Positions 53,458-62,253 are shown, counted from the stretch's first letter. The stretch is 64,000 nt of DNA from Saccharopolyspora shandongensis (GCF_900106995.1 NZ_FNOK01000029.1:1-64000), one strand, 5' to 3'. Notes: a model not told the origin generated them from the letters alone. Numbers and translations are program-made.

Positions 53458-54675
53458 TCAGAGCTCGGAAAGACGACCCGACAGATAGCGACGTTCGGCG
53501 TCGGTCGGCGCCAGTTTCAGCGCCTCCTCGTAGGACGTCGCGGCCTCGGCGAGGCGGCCGTCCCGGCGGAGGAGATCGGCCCGTGTCGCGGGCAGCAGGT
53601 AGTAGCCATCGAGCTCGCCGGACTCGGTGAGATCGTCGACGAGGGCGAGTCCGGCGGGGATGCCGTCGGCCATCGCGATCGCCACGGCGCGGTTGAGGTC
53701 CACCACGGGAGATGGCGCCAACCGCATGAGCTCCGCATAGAGGGCGGCGATCTGCGGCCAGTCGGTAGCCGCGGCGGCGGGCGCTGTGGCGTGACAGGCG
53801 GCAATCGCGGCCTGCACCTGATACGGCCCGGAGCGCCGCACGGCCAAAGCTTGGTCAAGCGTCGTAAGGCCTTCGGCGATCAGCGCGCGATCCCACTGGG
53901 ATCGGTCCTGGTTCTCCAACGTGACCAGCACGCCGTCATCGGTGCGATGCGCGCGGCGGGCCTCGAGCAGCAGCATCAACGCCAACAGGCCGCGCGCCTC
54001 AGGCTCGGTCGGCATCAGCCGGACCAGCGTCCGGGCGAGGTGGATCCCCTCAGCGGCCAGTGCCCTGCGCCCGTCTTCTTCGTCGTAGCCCTCGTTGAAG
54101 ATCAGGTACAGCACCGCGAGGACAGCTGTCAGCCGGCGCGGCAGGAGCTCCGCCGGTGGAACTCGGTACGGTATCCCGGCCTCGACGATCTTGCGCTTGG
54201 CGCGCACCAGGCGTTGCGCCATCGTCGGTTCGGCGGTCAGGAACGCCTTGGCGATCTCACCCGTGCTCAGCCCCGCCAGCGTGCGTAGCGTCAGGGCCAC
54301 CCGGGCAGGGAACGGCAGCGCGGGATGACAGCACGTGAAGATCAGTCGCAATCGCTCGTCAGGAATCTCCTCCGCCGACGGCTCGATCGGATCCCGCTCC
54401 AGCACAGCAAGCTGCCGCACCTTCGCCGCCCCCACCGTGTCACGCCGCAGCCGATCGGTCGCCCGGTGACGTGCCGTCGTCGTCAGCCACGCACCCGGAC
54501 GAGCTGGAATTCCATCGCGCGCCCACGTCGCCAACGCGGCGGCGAACGCGTCCTGCGCGCAGTCCTCCGCCAGGTCCCAGTTCCCGGTCAGCCCGATCAG
54601 CGTGGCGACCACTTGGCCCCACTCGTCCCGATACGCCGCATCGACCGCGGCACGAACCGCCTCCGGCGCGGTCAT
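53458..54675 (-). CDS. ECF sigma factor, ECF42-like with C-terminal helical extension
   Basis: A 405-residue protein. Sigma region 2 lies at residues about 10-75 (VVATLIGLTGNWDLAEDCAQ, AWLTTTARHRATDRLRR) and region 4 at about 120-180 (LRTLAGLSTGEIAKAFLTAE, PTMAQRLVRAKRKI). The remaining ~220 residues form a helical, TPR-like extension (SYEEALKLAPTDAERRYLSG), as in ECF42. In that group the extension is needed for activity and the gene sits beside a DGPF/YCII gene, as here with an ATGA overlap. No anti-sigma factor is present, consistent with the group. Confidence 0.88.
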   Translation of the reverse strand: MTAPEAVRAAVDAAYRDEWGQVVATLIGLTGNWDLAEDCAQDAFAAALATWARDGIPARPGAWLTTTARHRATDRLRRDTVGAAKVRQLAVLERDPIEPSAEEIPDERLRLIFTCCHPALPFPARVALTLRTLAGLSTGEIAKAFLTAEPTMAQRLVRAKRKIVEAGIPYRVPPAELLPRRLTAVLAVLYLIFNEGYDEEDGRRALAAEGIHLARTLVRLMPTEPEARGLLALMLLLEARRAHRTDDGVLVTLENQDRSQWDRALIAEGLTTLDQALAVRRSGPYQVQAAIAACHATAPAAAATDWPQIAALYAELMRLAPSPVVDLNRAVAIAMADGIPAGLALVDDLTESGELDGYYLLPATRADLLRRDGRLAEAATSYEEALKLAPTDAERRYLSGRLSEL

Positions 54676-55007
54676 TCCCAGACGGGGCGGACCTCGACAC
54701 AACCCCGGCTCGCGTAGGGGTGCCGTGCCGCGATCGCGATCGCCTCGTCCAGATCGACGCACTCGATGATGTCAATACCGCCGATGAAGTCCTTCGTCTC
54801 CGCGAACGGGCCATCGGACACCAGCGTCTCCCCATCACGGACACGGACCGTCGTCGCATCCGCCACCGGACGCAGCCGCGCACCACCGAGAATGGCTCCC
54901 CGCCGATCCACCTCCACCCCATACGCCTGATACGCCGGGTCCGCCGCAATCTCCTCCATGGTCGGCGACACCTTCTCGTCGTCACAGATCAGCAACACGT
55001 ACTTCAT
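54672..55007 (-). CDS. YCII/DGPF-domain protein, partner of the ECF sigma factor
   Basis: A 111-residue protein of the YCII-related fold with the name-giving motif SDGPFAETKDFIGG and the C-terminal EVRPVWE. It starts at ATG 55007 and overlaps the sigma-factor gene by four bases, which is the conserved context of ECF42 sigma factors. DGPF proteins are suspected targets or sensors of these sigma factors; their biochemistry is not settled. Confidence 0.88.
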   Translation of the reverse strand: MKYVLLICDDEKVSPTMEEIAADPAYQAYGVEVDRRGAILGGARLRPVADATTVRVRDGETLVSDGPFAETKDFIGGIDIIECVDLDEAIAIAARHPYASRGCVEVRPVWE

Positions 55008-55118
55008 GATCCCACTATGCCCGACCTGCCCGATCCGCTCGAACGCCACACCTCTGCCGAACGATCGGCTGCCGCCCTACCCGGCGTTCGGACGTTCACC
55101 GCTGCCTGCACGCCATTG

Positions 55119-55380
55119 AGCGTTTTTCATCCTGGTGAGCCCGCAGTCGCGGGTCGCAAAGCTGCACGTCGATGGGGTGTCGCATGCGCCGCAGGCGCAT
55201 AACCCACCTACGACGCTTGCACCGCCGCGGGTTCACGGTGCCCACCCCTTCGGGGTTCCCTCGGCGAGGACGGCCCCGACGCCGTGTATCGGACATACAT
55301 AAGGAAGGGCACCCACAGACCAGGAAGCCTCTGAGGTTCCGCCACCCGCACCGCCACGCAAACTGAGGTTGGAAAAACCT
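55119..55380. mobile_element. MITE-like element, copy 2 (262 bp)
   Basis: CATTG at 55114-55118 and 55381-55385 forms a 5-bp target duplication. The right end, read inwards on the minus strand, is AGGTTTTTCCAACCTCA; the left end is AGCGTTTTTCATCCTGG. It is inverted relative to copy 1 at 42376-42627. It fills most of the 490-bp gap 55008-55497, which holds no gene. Confidence 0.88.
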
Positions 55381-55497
55381 CATTGGAAAGGGCTGATTTC
55401 GAGGGCGAGAAGTGGGATCTGGCCCGCATTCCTCGTGATCGACACGGCTCCGCGAATTGTGGGCCAGATCCCAGAACGAGGGCGCGTTCGTGGCCCC

Positions 55498-55932
55498 TCA
55501 GTCGAGACAGAACTCGTTGCCCTCGATGTCCTGCATCACGATGCACGACTCGTTGTCTTCATCGGCAAGCAGTAGCCGCACGCGTACCGCGCCGAGCGCG
55601 ACCAGTCGTTCGCACTCGGCCTCGAGTGTGGCGAGACGCTCTTCGCCCACGAGCCCGGTGCCGACCCGCACGCAAAGGTGCAGCCGATTCTTGACGACCT
55701 TGCCTTCGGGAACGCGCTGGAAGTACAGCCGCGGGCCCACACCTGAGGGATCACTGCAGGCGAACGCTGAACCCTGACGCTCGGGCGGCAGCGAGCGATC
55801 GAAATCGTCCCAAGTAGCAAATCCTTCCGGTAGCGGCGGTACGACGTACCCCAAGATCTCGCACCAGAAACGAGCGACGCGCTCAGGTTCTGCGCAGTCG
55901 AAGGTGACTTGGAACTGCTTGACCGACGTCAT
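55498..55932 (-). CDS. VOC (glyoxalase/bleomycin-resistance-like) family protein
   Basis: A 144-residue single-repeat-pair VOC protein: VTFDCAEPERVARFWCEILG opens module one, and KNRLHLCVRVGT and DIEGNEFCLD provide the second-module motifs including the terminal Glu-x-Asn-Glu-Phe-Cys. This type is common in actinobacteria as glyoxalase-like proteins of unknown substrate. ATG 55932 lies near the end of a 159-bp gap that separates it from the HAD gene. A 5' promoter was not resolved. Confidence 0.85.
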   Translation of the reverse strand: MTSVKQFQVTFDCAEPERVARFWCEILGYVVPPLPEGFATWDDFDRSLPPERQGSAFACSDPSGVGPRLYFQRVPEGKVVKNRLHLCVRVGTGLVGEERLATLEAECERLVALGAVRVRLLLADEDNESCIVMQDIEGNEFCLD

Positions 55933-56091
55933 CGGTCCACCATAGTGGCGCGTGTTGTTCACCGAGCCCCCGGATGTCATCGCCGCACTTGCGTTCCGGG
56001 CGTCACGGCACGTGCCCGCGTCTTTTTCGGGAACGGCTCCTGAATTCGTGGGCCGCGGACACTGTGCTTGGTCGACCGCGGTGGGCGTGGA

Positions 56092-56793
56092 TCAGCGTGT
56101 TCGCCCCGCCGTCAGCGCGGTGGCCAGGTCGTCCAGGTCGTCGAACCGCCCGTCGAAGGTGTCGGTGCTCGTCGGCGGATCTCCTCCCGGCCGGTGGACG
56201 TAGGCGGTCCGCATGCCGGTCGCCTGGGCGCCGCGGAGGTCCCAGGCGTGGGCGGCCACCATGAGCACGCGTTCTGGCGGGCAGCCCGCGGTGTCGATCG
56301 CGAGCCGGTAGACCTCCTGCGCAGGCTTGTAGACCAGGACGGCTTCGCCGGACGACGTCTGGTGCCAGCGCAATCCCGCATGTGCGCTGAGCCGCAGCAG
56401 TGCGGTGCGGCTGGCGTTGGAGAGCCCGAGCACGGCGAAGTGGTCCGCGAGCCGTTCGAGGCCGGCGACGGTGTCGCCCCAGGGCGGCAATCTTTGACCC
56501 GCCGTGGCCAGCCGGGCGATGGCCGCCGGATCGGCGAGCCCGGCGCGTTCGGCCACCAGCCGGGCGGCCTCCCGGTCGATGATCTCGGAATTGGCGTATG
56601 GGCGGTGTCCTTGCGCGATGCGTTGCTGTTCGAGCTCGACGTGCTCCAGCCACGAGGTGAGCAGCTCGTCGACCGTCGCATCGTCGGACGTGGGCGCCGC
56701 GTCGCGAATCGCCGCTCGCAGCCCGCCAGGTTCGTCGACCAATGTTCCGAGGACGTCGAAGACGACGATCTCGACGTCGCGGATGTCTGCCAC
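56092..56793 (-). CDS. HAD-superfamily hydrolase, haloacid dehalogenase type II-like
   Basis: A 233-residue HAD protein. Motif I FDVLGTLVDEPGG carries one of the two nucleophile-type Asp; motif II is in VLGLSNASRTAL; motif III Lys is in VLVYKPAQEVYRLA; motif IV is in VLMVAAHAWDLRGAQATGM, giving the L-2-haloacid dehalogenase type pattern. GTG 56793 follows AGGAGGAG, whereas the reading from 56859 would cross one operator. It is divergent from a CGNR regulator, and two identical operators lie between them. Dehalogenase, phosphatase or epoxide-type chemistry are all possible. Confidence 0.85.
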   Translation of the reverse strand: MADIRDVEIVVFDVLGTLVDEPGGLRAAIRDAAPTSDDATVDELLTSWLEHVELEQQRIAQGHRPYANSEIIDREAARLVAERAGLADPAAIARLATAGQRLPPWGDTVAGLERLADHFAVLGLSNASRTALLRLSAHAGLRWHQTSSGEAVLVYKPAQEVYRLAIDTAGCPPERVLMVAAHAWDLRGAQATGMRTAYVHRPGGDPPTSTDTFDGRFDDLDDLATALTAGRTR

Positions 56794-56815
56794 GCGATCT
56801 CCTCCTGGAACTGGC

Positions 56816-56836
56816 GTCACCGGTTTGACAGGTGAC
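56816..56836. promoter_or_regulatory. CGNR-regulator operator 1
   Basis: GTCACC (56816-56821) and GGTGAC (56831-56836) with a 9-bp centre that contains TTGACA, a -35-like hexamer on the plus strand. Confidence 0.65.
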
Positions 56837-56854
56837 GAGTTTGCTCCCAGGTTC

Positions 56855-56875
56855 GTCACCGGTCAAGATGGTGAC
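56855..56875. promoter_or_regulatory. CGNR-regulator operator 2
   Basis: GTCACC (56855-56860) and GGTGAC (56870-56875) with a 9-bp centre containing the complement of TTGACC. Centres of the two operators are 39 bp apart. It ends at the base before the CGNR start codon. Confidence 0.65.
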
Positions 56876-57415
56876 GTGGATTTCGCCTTCGTGAGCGGCA
56901 ACCCGGCCCTCGACCTGGCCGGCACCGTGGGGTCTCGCCGGGACGAGCCCATCGACGCCCTGGTCGCGCCCGCGGACCTGGAGCGGTGGGTGGCCGAATG
57001 CGCCGAGCTGCCGGACCAGGTCACCGCCGACTTCGCAACCTTCGAGTTCACGCTGGCACTGCGAGAGGCGCTCTACCGGCTCGCGCTCGATCGCGTGCTC
57101 GATCGGCCCTTCGACCCGGGCAGCCTCGAAATCGTCAACGGCGCGGCCGCCGCGCCGCTGCCCGCGATCAAGCTCAGCGACGCGGGTCTGCGCACTTCGG
57201 GAGATCTCCGCGCCGTGCTGGCACAAATAGCCAGGAGTGGTATCGCCGTGCTCGGCGATCCCCACGCCTGCCTCAAGGAATGCGGTCGCAACGACTGCAC
57301 CCGCATCTACCTCGACCGCTCGCGCGGCGCCCGGCGCACCTGGTGCGGGATGGACGAGTGCGGCAACCGCGTCAAGGCCGCGGCCTACCGAGCGCGCCGA
57401 CGGGCCAAGGCCTGA
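56876..57415 (+). CDS. CGNR zinc-finger / ABATE-domain transcriptional regulator
   Basis: A 179-residue protein: an N-terminal ABATE-like domain (SGNPALDLAGTVGSRRDEPI) and a C-terminal zinc finger with CLKECGRNDCTRIYLD, RRTWCGMDECGNRVKAAAYR, in which the CGNR motif is seen as CGN-R in ECGNR. GTG 56876 is chosen because DFAFVSGNPALD is the family start; longer readings enter the operators. It probably represses itself and the HAD gene through the repeated GTCACC-N9-GGTGAC sites. Confidence 0.87.
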   Translation: MDFAFVSGNPALDLAGTVGSRRDEPIDALVAPADLERWVAECAELPDQVTADFATFEFTLALREALYRLALDRVLDRPFDPGSLEIVNGAAAAPLPAIKLSDAGLRTSGDLRAVLAQIARSGIAVLGDPHACLKECGRNDCTRIYLDRSRGARRTWCGMDECGNRVKAAAYRARRRAKA

Positions 57416-57426
57416 GCAGAACGAAC

Positions 57427-57457
57427 GATCGCGCCGCAGGCGAGCCGCGGCGCGATC
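57427..57457. terminator. Bidirectional stem-loop
   Basis: GATCGCGCCGC (57427-57437) pairs with GCGGCGCGATC (57447-57457), between convergent CGNR and ferredoxin genes. Confidence 0.78.
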
Positions 57458-57464
57458 ACCGGCG

Positions 57465-57659
57465 TCAGTCCTCCACGACGATGGCCAGCGCCGGGCACAA
57501 CACCGCGGCCTGCCGGACGTCCTCCGCGAGTCCGGCGGGCGGATTCGCGTTGAGCAGCACCACGACGCCGTCCTCGTCGCGCTGGTCGAAGACCTCTTCC
57601 GCGGCCAGCACGCACTGACCCGACGAGACGCACTTGTCCTGGTCGATGGTCACCTTCAT
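57465..57659 (-). CDS. 3Fe-4S-type ferredoxin (P450 partner)
   Basis: A 64-residue ferredoxin with Cys10, Cys16 and Cys55: MKVTIDQDKCVSSGQCVLAA and AAVLCPALAIVVED. The spacing, with Cys missing at the fourth ligand position of 4Fe-4S proteins, is the 3Fe-4S pattern common beside actinobacterial P450s. ATG 57659 lies 24 bp after the P450 stop. It is the last gene of the minus-strand redox operon. Confidence 0.9.
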   Translation of the reverse strand: MKVTIDQDKCVSSGQCVLAAEEVFDQRDEDGVVVLLNANPPAGLAEDVRQAAVLCPALAIVVED

Positions 57660-57682
57660 CGGAACTCCTCGGGTTCGGGCGG

Positions 57683-58900
57683 TCACCAGGTGACCGGTAG
57701 GCGGTAGACGCCGTAGACGGCACCGTCGTGCTTGAACGGGATCTGCGCGAGGTCCTCGGCCAGCCGCAGGGTGGGGACGCGCCGGTAGAGCGTGCTGTAG
57801 ACCACCTGCAGCTCCATCCGCGCGAGCGGCTGCCCGAGGCACTGGTGCACGCCGAACCCGAAGGCCACGTGGTGGCGGGCGTCGCGGGTGAGGTCCAGCC
57901 GGTCGGGATCGGGGAAGGCCTCGGGATCGCGGTTGCCGATGTCGTTGGCCATGATCAGGCCCTCGCCGGCGCGGATGACCTGGCCGCCGATCTCGATGTC
58001 CTCCAGCGCCACCCGGCGTCGCCCGTTGTGCGTGATGTGCAGGTAGCGCAGCAGTTCCTCGACCGCGCCGGCGACCAGCTTCGGATCGTCTGTCTCGCGC
58101 AGCAGCGCCAGCTGTGCTGGGTGCTCCAGCAGGGCGAGCGTGCCGAGGGCGATCATGTTCGCGGTGGTCTCGTGCCCGGCGATCAGCAGCAGCACGCCGA
58201 TCCGCGCCGCTTCGGCCCGGGCCAGTTCCCCGGCAGCGACCCGCTCGGTCAGCCGGGACAGCAGGTCGTCGCCGGGGTTCGCGAGTTTCGCACCGACGAG
58301 TTCGTCCAGGTAACCGGCCAGCCGGCCCATCGCGGCGGTGCGGTCTTCGGGACTCGCGTCCCGCTTGATGATGGTCTTGCTGTTCTCCTGGAAGAAGTCG
58401 TGATCGGAGTACGGGACGCCGAGCAGTTCGCAGATCACCAGCGAGGGCACCGGCAGCGCGAACGCCTCGACCAGGTCCACCGGGTTCGGGCCGGCGAGCA
58501 TCTCGTCGATCAGGTCGTCCACGATCTTCTGCACCGCCGGCCGCATCGCGGCCACCCGCTTGACGGTGAACGGCGCGGTCACCATCCGCCGCAGCCTGGC
58601 GTGCTCGGGATCGTCCATCAGGATGAAGCTGACGCCGGAACCGTCCGGCCTGATCGGTGCCGAGCTGGGGTAGCCGGGCCGCATGATGTCGGCGCTGACC
58701 CGCGGATCGGCCAGCAGCGTCCGCTGCTCCGCGTAGCGGGTCACCAGCCACGGGGTGCTGCCGTCCCACAGCCGGACCTTCGCGAGCGGCCCCGCTTCCT
58801 GCCGGGACCGCAGGCCGGGCGGCGGGTCGAACGGGCAGCCCGCCGCCCGGGCCATCGGGAACTCCGGGACATCCGCCGATTCCTCGCGAACTGGGATCAT
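57683..58900 (-). CDS. Cytochrome P450 (first of two)
   Basis: A 405-residue P450 of the bacterial CYP105/107-like size class. I-helix AGHETT lies at 241-246, the ExxR pair is Glu282-Arg285 (EELLRYLH), and the haem-binding loop is FGFGVHQCLGQ with Cys354. Start ATG 58900; the N-terminus is polar, so it is soluble. It is followed by a ferredoxin and preceded by a ferredoxin reductase, so its electron chain is local. Substrate unknown. Confidence 0.93.
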   Translation of the reverse strand: MIPVREESADVPEFPMARAAGCPFDPPPGLRSRQEAGPLAKVRLWDGSTPWLVTRYAEQRTLLADPRVSADIMRPGYPSSAPIRPDGSGVSFILMDDPEHARLRRMVTAPFTVKRVAAMRPAVQKIVDDLIDEMLAGPNPVDLVEAFALPVPSLVICELLGVPYSDHDFFQENSKTIIKRDASPEDRTAAMGRLAGYLDELVGAKLANPGDDLLSRLTERVAAGELARAEAARIGVLLLIAGHETTANMIALGTLALLEHPAQLALLRETDDPKLVAGAVEELLRYLHITHNGRRRVALEDIEIGGQVIRAGEGLIMANDIGNRDPEAFPDPDRLDLTRDARHHVAFGFGVHQCLGQPLARMELQVVYSTLYRRVPTLRLAEDLAQIPFKHDGAVYGVYRLPVTW

Positions 58901-58922
58901 CGCTTGCCTTCCTGCGTCGTCG

Positions 58923-60104
58923 TCACGTGGCCGGTGCGGAAAGCGCCTCGACGACCTCGCCGCGGCGCAGCCGGGTCTGCTTGGGCATGTTCCAGCCGAG
59001 CACGCCGACGGCCGCGCCACCGCGGCGGTACATCGCGACGAATCGCCCGTCCGCCGGGTCTCCGTCCACGATGGTCGCTTCGGCGGCGGCCGTGGGCAGG
59101 CCGTGGACCTGGATCTTGGTGTCGTACTGGTCGGTCCAGAAATGCGGCACGGGGGAGTAGGCCTGGTCTTCGCCGAGGATGTTGGCCGCGACGGCGTTGG
59201 CCTGCATGGTGGCGTTGGTCCGGTTCTCCAGCCGCAGCGAGACGCCGAGCGCGTCGTGCTGCCAGCGGGCCACGTCCCCGGCGCTGTAGATCCCTTCCGC
59301 CGCACGGCAGCGGGAGTCGCAGACGAGCCCGTTGTCCAGCCGCAGCCCGCTTTCCGCGAGCCATTCCGTCGCCGGCGCGGCGCCGAGCGCCACCACGACG
59401 ACGTCGGCGGGCAGTTCGTCGCCGGTGTCCAGGCGCACGCCGGTGACCCTGCCGTCCCGCCCGGTCAGCCCTTCGACGGCCGTGCCCAGCCGCAGCCGGA
59501 CGCCGCGCTCGGCGTGCAGTTCGCCGAGCAGCCCGCCGACCAGGGTGCCGAACTGGCTCGCCATCGGCACCGGCTGCGGGCCGACCAGCGTCACATCCGC
59601 ACCCATTCCCCTTGCCGTGGCGGCGATTTCGGTGCCGAGGACGCCGTCCCCGACCACGACGACCTGCGTCGCGCTCAGCAGGGCGGACCGCAGCGCCAGG
59701 GAGTCGTCGACGGTGCGCAGCACGTGGACGCCGGTCAGGCCGTCCTGCCCCGGCAGCGTGCGGGGCCGCAGGCCCGTCGCCACGACGATGGTTCCGGCGG
59801 TCAAGACGCGGCCGGAGGCGGTGCGGACGGTGCGGGTCGCCGGGTCCAGGCCGACCGCCGGGTCGCCGAGGATGATGTCGGCGTCCAGTTCGGCCAGCTT
59901 CTCCGGCGACCGGAGCCGCACCCGCTCGGCCTCCCAGGTGCCGGAGAGGACCTGCTTGGACAGCGGCGGCCGGTCGTAGGGCAGGTGGCTCTCGGCGCCC
60001 AGGAGGGTCAGGGAATCGCGATATCCCTTGCGGCGCAACGCGTCTGCGGTGGCGATACCGGCGGCGGACGCGCCGACCACCAGCACGCCTGCGGGGGCGC
60101 TCAC
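58923..60104 (-). CDS. NAD(P)H-dependent ferredoxin reductase (FAD)
   Basis: A 393-residue reductase with N-terminal FAD loop VVGASAAGIATADALRRKGY, PYDRPPLSK, NAD loop VVVGDGVLGTEIAATARGMG and the C-terminal Reductase_C domain after GIYSAGDVARWQHDALG, as in terpredoxin/putidaredoxin reductases. GTG 60104 overlaps the ferredoxin stop by four bases. It reduces one or both ferredoxins of this operon for the two P450s. Confidence 0.92.
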   Translation of the reverse strand: MSAPAGVLVVGASAAGIATADALRRKGYRDSLTLLGAESHLPYDRPPLSKQVLSGTWEAERVRLRSPEKLAELDADIILGDPAVGLDPATRTVRTASGRVLTAGTIVVATGLRPRTLPGQDGLTGVHVLRTVDDSLALRSALLSATQVVVVGDGVLGTEIAATARGMGADVTLVGPQPVPMASQFGTLVGGLLGELHAERGVRLRLGTAVEGLTGRDGRVTGVRLDTGDELPADVVVVALGAAPATEWLAESGLRLDNGLVCDSRCRAAEGIYSAGDVARWQHDALGVSLRLENRTNATMQANAVAANILGEDQAYSPVPHFWTDQYDTKIQVHGLPTAAAEATIVDGDPADGRFVAMYRRGGAAVGVLGWNMPKQTRLRRGEVVEALSAPAT

Positions 60105-60307
60105 GCGCTCTCGCCCAGCTCGATCGCCGCCGCCGGGCACACGCCGGCGGCCTCGCGGACCGCGGCGTGCAGCGGCTCGGCCGGTGCCGCGTCGAGCAGG
60201 ATCACGACACCGTCGTCCTCCCGCTGGTCGAACACCTCGGGGACGAGCAGCGCGCATTGCCCTGCGCCGCAACACCTGTCCTCGTCGACGGTCACCTTCA
60301 CGAGCAT
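60101..60307 (-). CDS. 3Fe-4S-type ferredoxin (second)
   Basis: A 68-residue ferredoxin: KVTVDEDRCCGAGQCALLVP and REAAGVCPAAAIELGE. The doubled Cys in RCCGAG gives one more Cys than in the first ferredoxin, but the last ligand pattern is the same. ATG 60307 is used; GTG 60301 would drop two residues. It is between the TetR and reductase genes and coupled to the latter. Confidence 0.9.
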   Translation of the reverse strand: MLVKVTVDEDRCCGAGQCALLVPEVFDQREDDGVVILLDAAPAEPLHAAVREAAGVCPAAAIELGESA

Positions 60308-60343
60308 CCTCCTCGGGCGGATTTCGGCTGGTCCAAACGGAAA

Positions 60344-60988
60344 TCACCGCGTGACCGGTGCCAGCCACATCCCGACGATAGCGTCGATCAAGCCGTTCGC
60401 GGCGTCCCGCCAGTTGTTCCGCGGTGTCGCGGTGCCTTCGGCGAGGGCGCGCTCGCGCTCGGCGCACATGTGCACCATGAGCTGGCGGGCCATGTCGCCG
60501 CGCTCCAGCCGGACGTCGACCGGCAGGTCGGGCAGGCACCTGTTGAGGCCGTCGAGGACCGTTAGCAGCGACGGTGCCGTGAGGGACTCGTCGATCATGA
60601 TCTCGCGCAGCGCGGGATCGGTCATGACCTGCGCCCCGAACCGGGCGAACCAGGTGGGGCTGCCGAGGGCGGCCAGGTGCTCGGTGACCGGGCAGACCAG
60701 GCAGGCCACCCAGTCCCGCACATCGGTGGAGCCGTCGGCCCCGGCGACCATGGTCAGGCGCAGCCGCTCGATCTGCGCGGAGTGCCGGCGCGCGATCGCC
60801 CGCACCAGATCGGCCTTGGTGCCGAAGTGGTAGCCGACCGCGGTGTTGTTGCCCTGCCCCGCGGCCTCGCTGACCTGGCGGTTGGACACGGCGAACACCC
60901 CGTGCTCGGCGAACAGCCGTTCCGCCGCCGCCAGGATCTGCTCCCGCGTCGCGTTGACCCGCTCCGCCCGGACGGTCTTCCCGCTCAT
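60344..60988 (-). CDS. TetR-family transcriptional regulator
   Basis: A 214-residue regulator with DNA-binding domain EQILAAAERLFAEHGVFAVS, RQVSEAAGQGNNTAVGYHFG and the usual helical C-terminal domain. It lies inside the P450 operon between the second P450 and ferredoxin genes, three bases after the former, so it is cotranscribed with its likely targets. A strong inverted repeat in the divergent promoter at 62254-62281 is its probable site. Confidence 0.88.
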   Translation of the reverse strand: MSGKTVRAERVNATREQILAAAERLFAEHGVFAVSNRQVSEAAGQGNNTAVGYHFGTKADLVRAIARRHSAQIERLRLTMVAGADGSTDVRDWVACLVCPVTEHLAALGSPTWFARFGAQVMTDPALREIMIDESLTAPSLLTVLDGLNRCLPDLPVDVRLERGDMARQLMVHMCAERERALAEGTATPRNNWRDAANGLIDAIVGMWLAPVTR

Positions 60989-60990
60989 CG

Positions 60991-62208
60991 TCACCACCGC
61001 ACCGGAAGTTCGCGGAGGCCGCCGACGGCGAGGCCCTCGACCCGGTTGAGGTCGTCCGGCGCCACGGCGAGCTCCAGCGTGGGCAGTCGGCGGAGCAGCA
61101 CGTCGAGCACGGCCTGCAGTTCGGTGCGGGCCAACGCCTGACCCAGGCAGGAGTGCGCCCCGGCGCCGAAGGCCAGGTGCGGGTTCGGGCTGCGCCCGAG
61201 GTCCATCTCGTCGGCGCCGTCGAACGCCGTGGCGTCGCGGTTGGCCGCGGCCATGCTGCACACCACGGTCGTGCCCGCGGAAAGCTGGATGTCGGCGACC
61301 TCGGCGTCTTCGCCGATGTAGCGCGGCATGCCGAAGCCGGGGTTGGCGTCGAACCGCAGCGCCTCTTCCACCGCGGTGCGGACCAGCGACCGGTCCGCGA
61401 GCAGCCGTTCCCACCGCGTGCGGTCGGCCAGCAGCATCGCCACCATCTTGCCGATCATGTTCGCGGTGGTCTCGTGCCCGGCGACCAGCAGGCCCATGCC
61501 GGTGCCCACCAGTTCCGCGTCGCTGAGCCGGCGGCCCTCGGCGTCGGTGCCCGCGATCAGCTCGCTGAGCAGGTCGTCGCCCGGCGCCGCGCGCTTGGCG
61601 GCGATGTGGGCAGCCATGTACTCGACGAACTCGGCCTGCGCCGCGTCGATCTCCGCCTGCTCGTAGCGGGTGAGGTTGAGCAGCGTGTCGGACCAGTGCG
61701 CGAACCGGTCCCGGTCGCTGTCCGGCACGCCGAGCATCGTGCAGATGACCCACACCGGCAGCGGGAACCCGAGGCTCGCCTTCAGGTCCGCCTGGTCGCC
61801 ACGCGCCACCATGTCGTCGATGAGCCGATCGGCCATCGCCTCGATCTCGGGCCGCAGCGCGGTCATCCGCCGAGCGGTGAACCACTTGCCGACCATCCGC
61901 CGCCACCGCTGGTGCGCGTCGCCGGCTTGGGGGAGCGCGGTCGCCAGCGAGCTGTTGAACACGCCGCCGGACTCGTTGGCCGAGATCCGGGCCGCGCCCT
62001 CGGCGCTGAGCTGCCGGGTGAACCGCGGGTCGGACAACACCCGCTTGACGTCGTCGTAGCGGGTGAGCAGCGACGCCTCGTCGCCGCTGGGCAGCGACAC
62101 CCGCGCCACCGGGCACCCCTGCCGCAGCCGCGCCCACTCCGCGGGCGGTTCCAGCGCCGCCGCGCTGGGAATCGGGTAGTCCAGCACCTGTTCGCCCTCG
62201 CCGGTCAT
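60991..62208 (-). CDS. Cytochrome P450 (second)
   Basis: A 405-residue P450: I-helix AGHETT at 243-248, ExxR as Glu282-Arg285 in EEALRFDANP, and haem loop FGAGAHSCLGQ with Cys354. It is the first gene of the minus-strand redox operon, 115 bp from the divergent exporter. Its N-terminal proline-rich region is polar. Two P450s with two ferredoxins and one reductase imply two oxidation steps on one compound; the substrate is unknown. Confidence 0.93.
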   Translation of the reverse strand: MTGEGEQVLDYPIPSAAALEPPAEWARLRQGCPVARVSLPSGDEASLLTRYDDVKRVLSDPRFTRQLSAEGAARISANESGGVFNSSLATALPQAGDAHQRWRRMVGKWFTARRMTALRPEIEAMADRLIDDMVARGDQADLKASLGFPLPVWVICTMLGVPDSDRDRFAHWSDTLLNLTRYEQAEIDAAQAEFVEYMAAHIAAKRAAPGDDLLSELIAGTDAEGRRLSDAELVGTGMGLLVAGHETTANMIGKMVAMLLADRTRWERLLADRSLVRTAVEEALRFDANPGFGMPRYIGEDAEVADIQLSAGTTVVCSMAAANRDATAFDGADEMDLGRSPNPHLAFGAGAHSCLGQALARTELQAVLDVLLRRLPTLELAVAPDDLNRVEGLAVGGLRELPVRW

Positions 62209-62253
62209 GCGCGCTCCTCCCGGTCGGTCTGCGACCAGTTAACCGATCCCGCT

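Noticed and set aside
55096-55383. Minus-strand frame (95 residues) containing FFQPQFAWRCGWRNL
   Set aside because: It lies inside MITE copy 2; a similar frame in copy 1 is not conserved in length, so it is incidental to the repeat.
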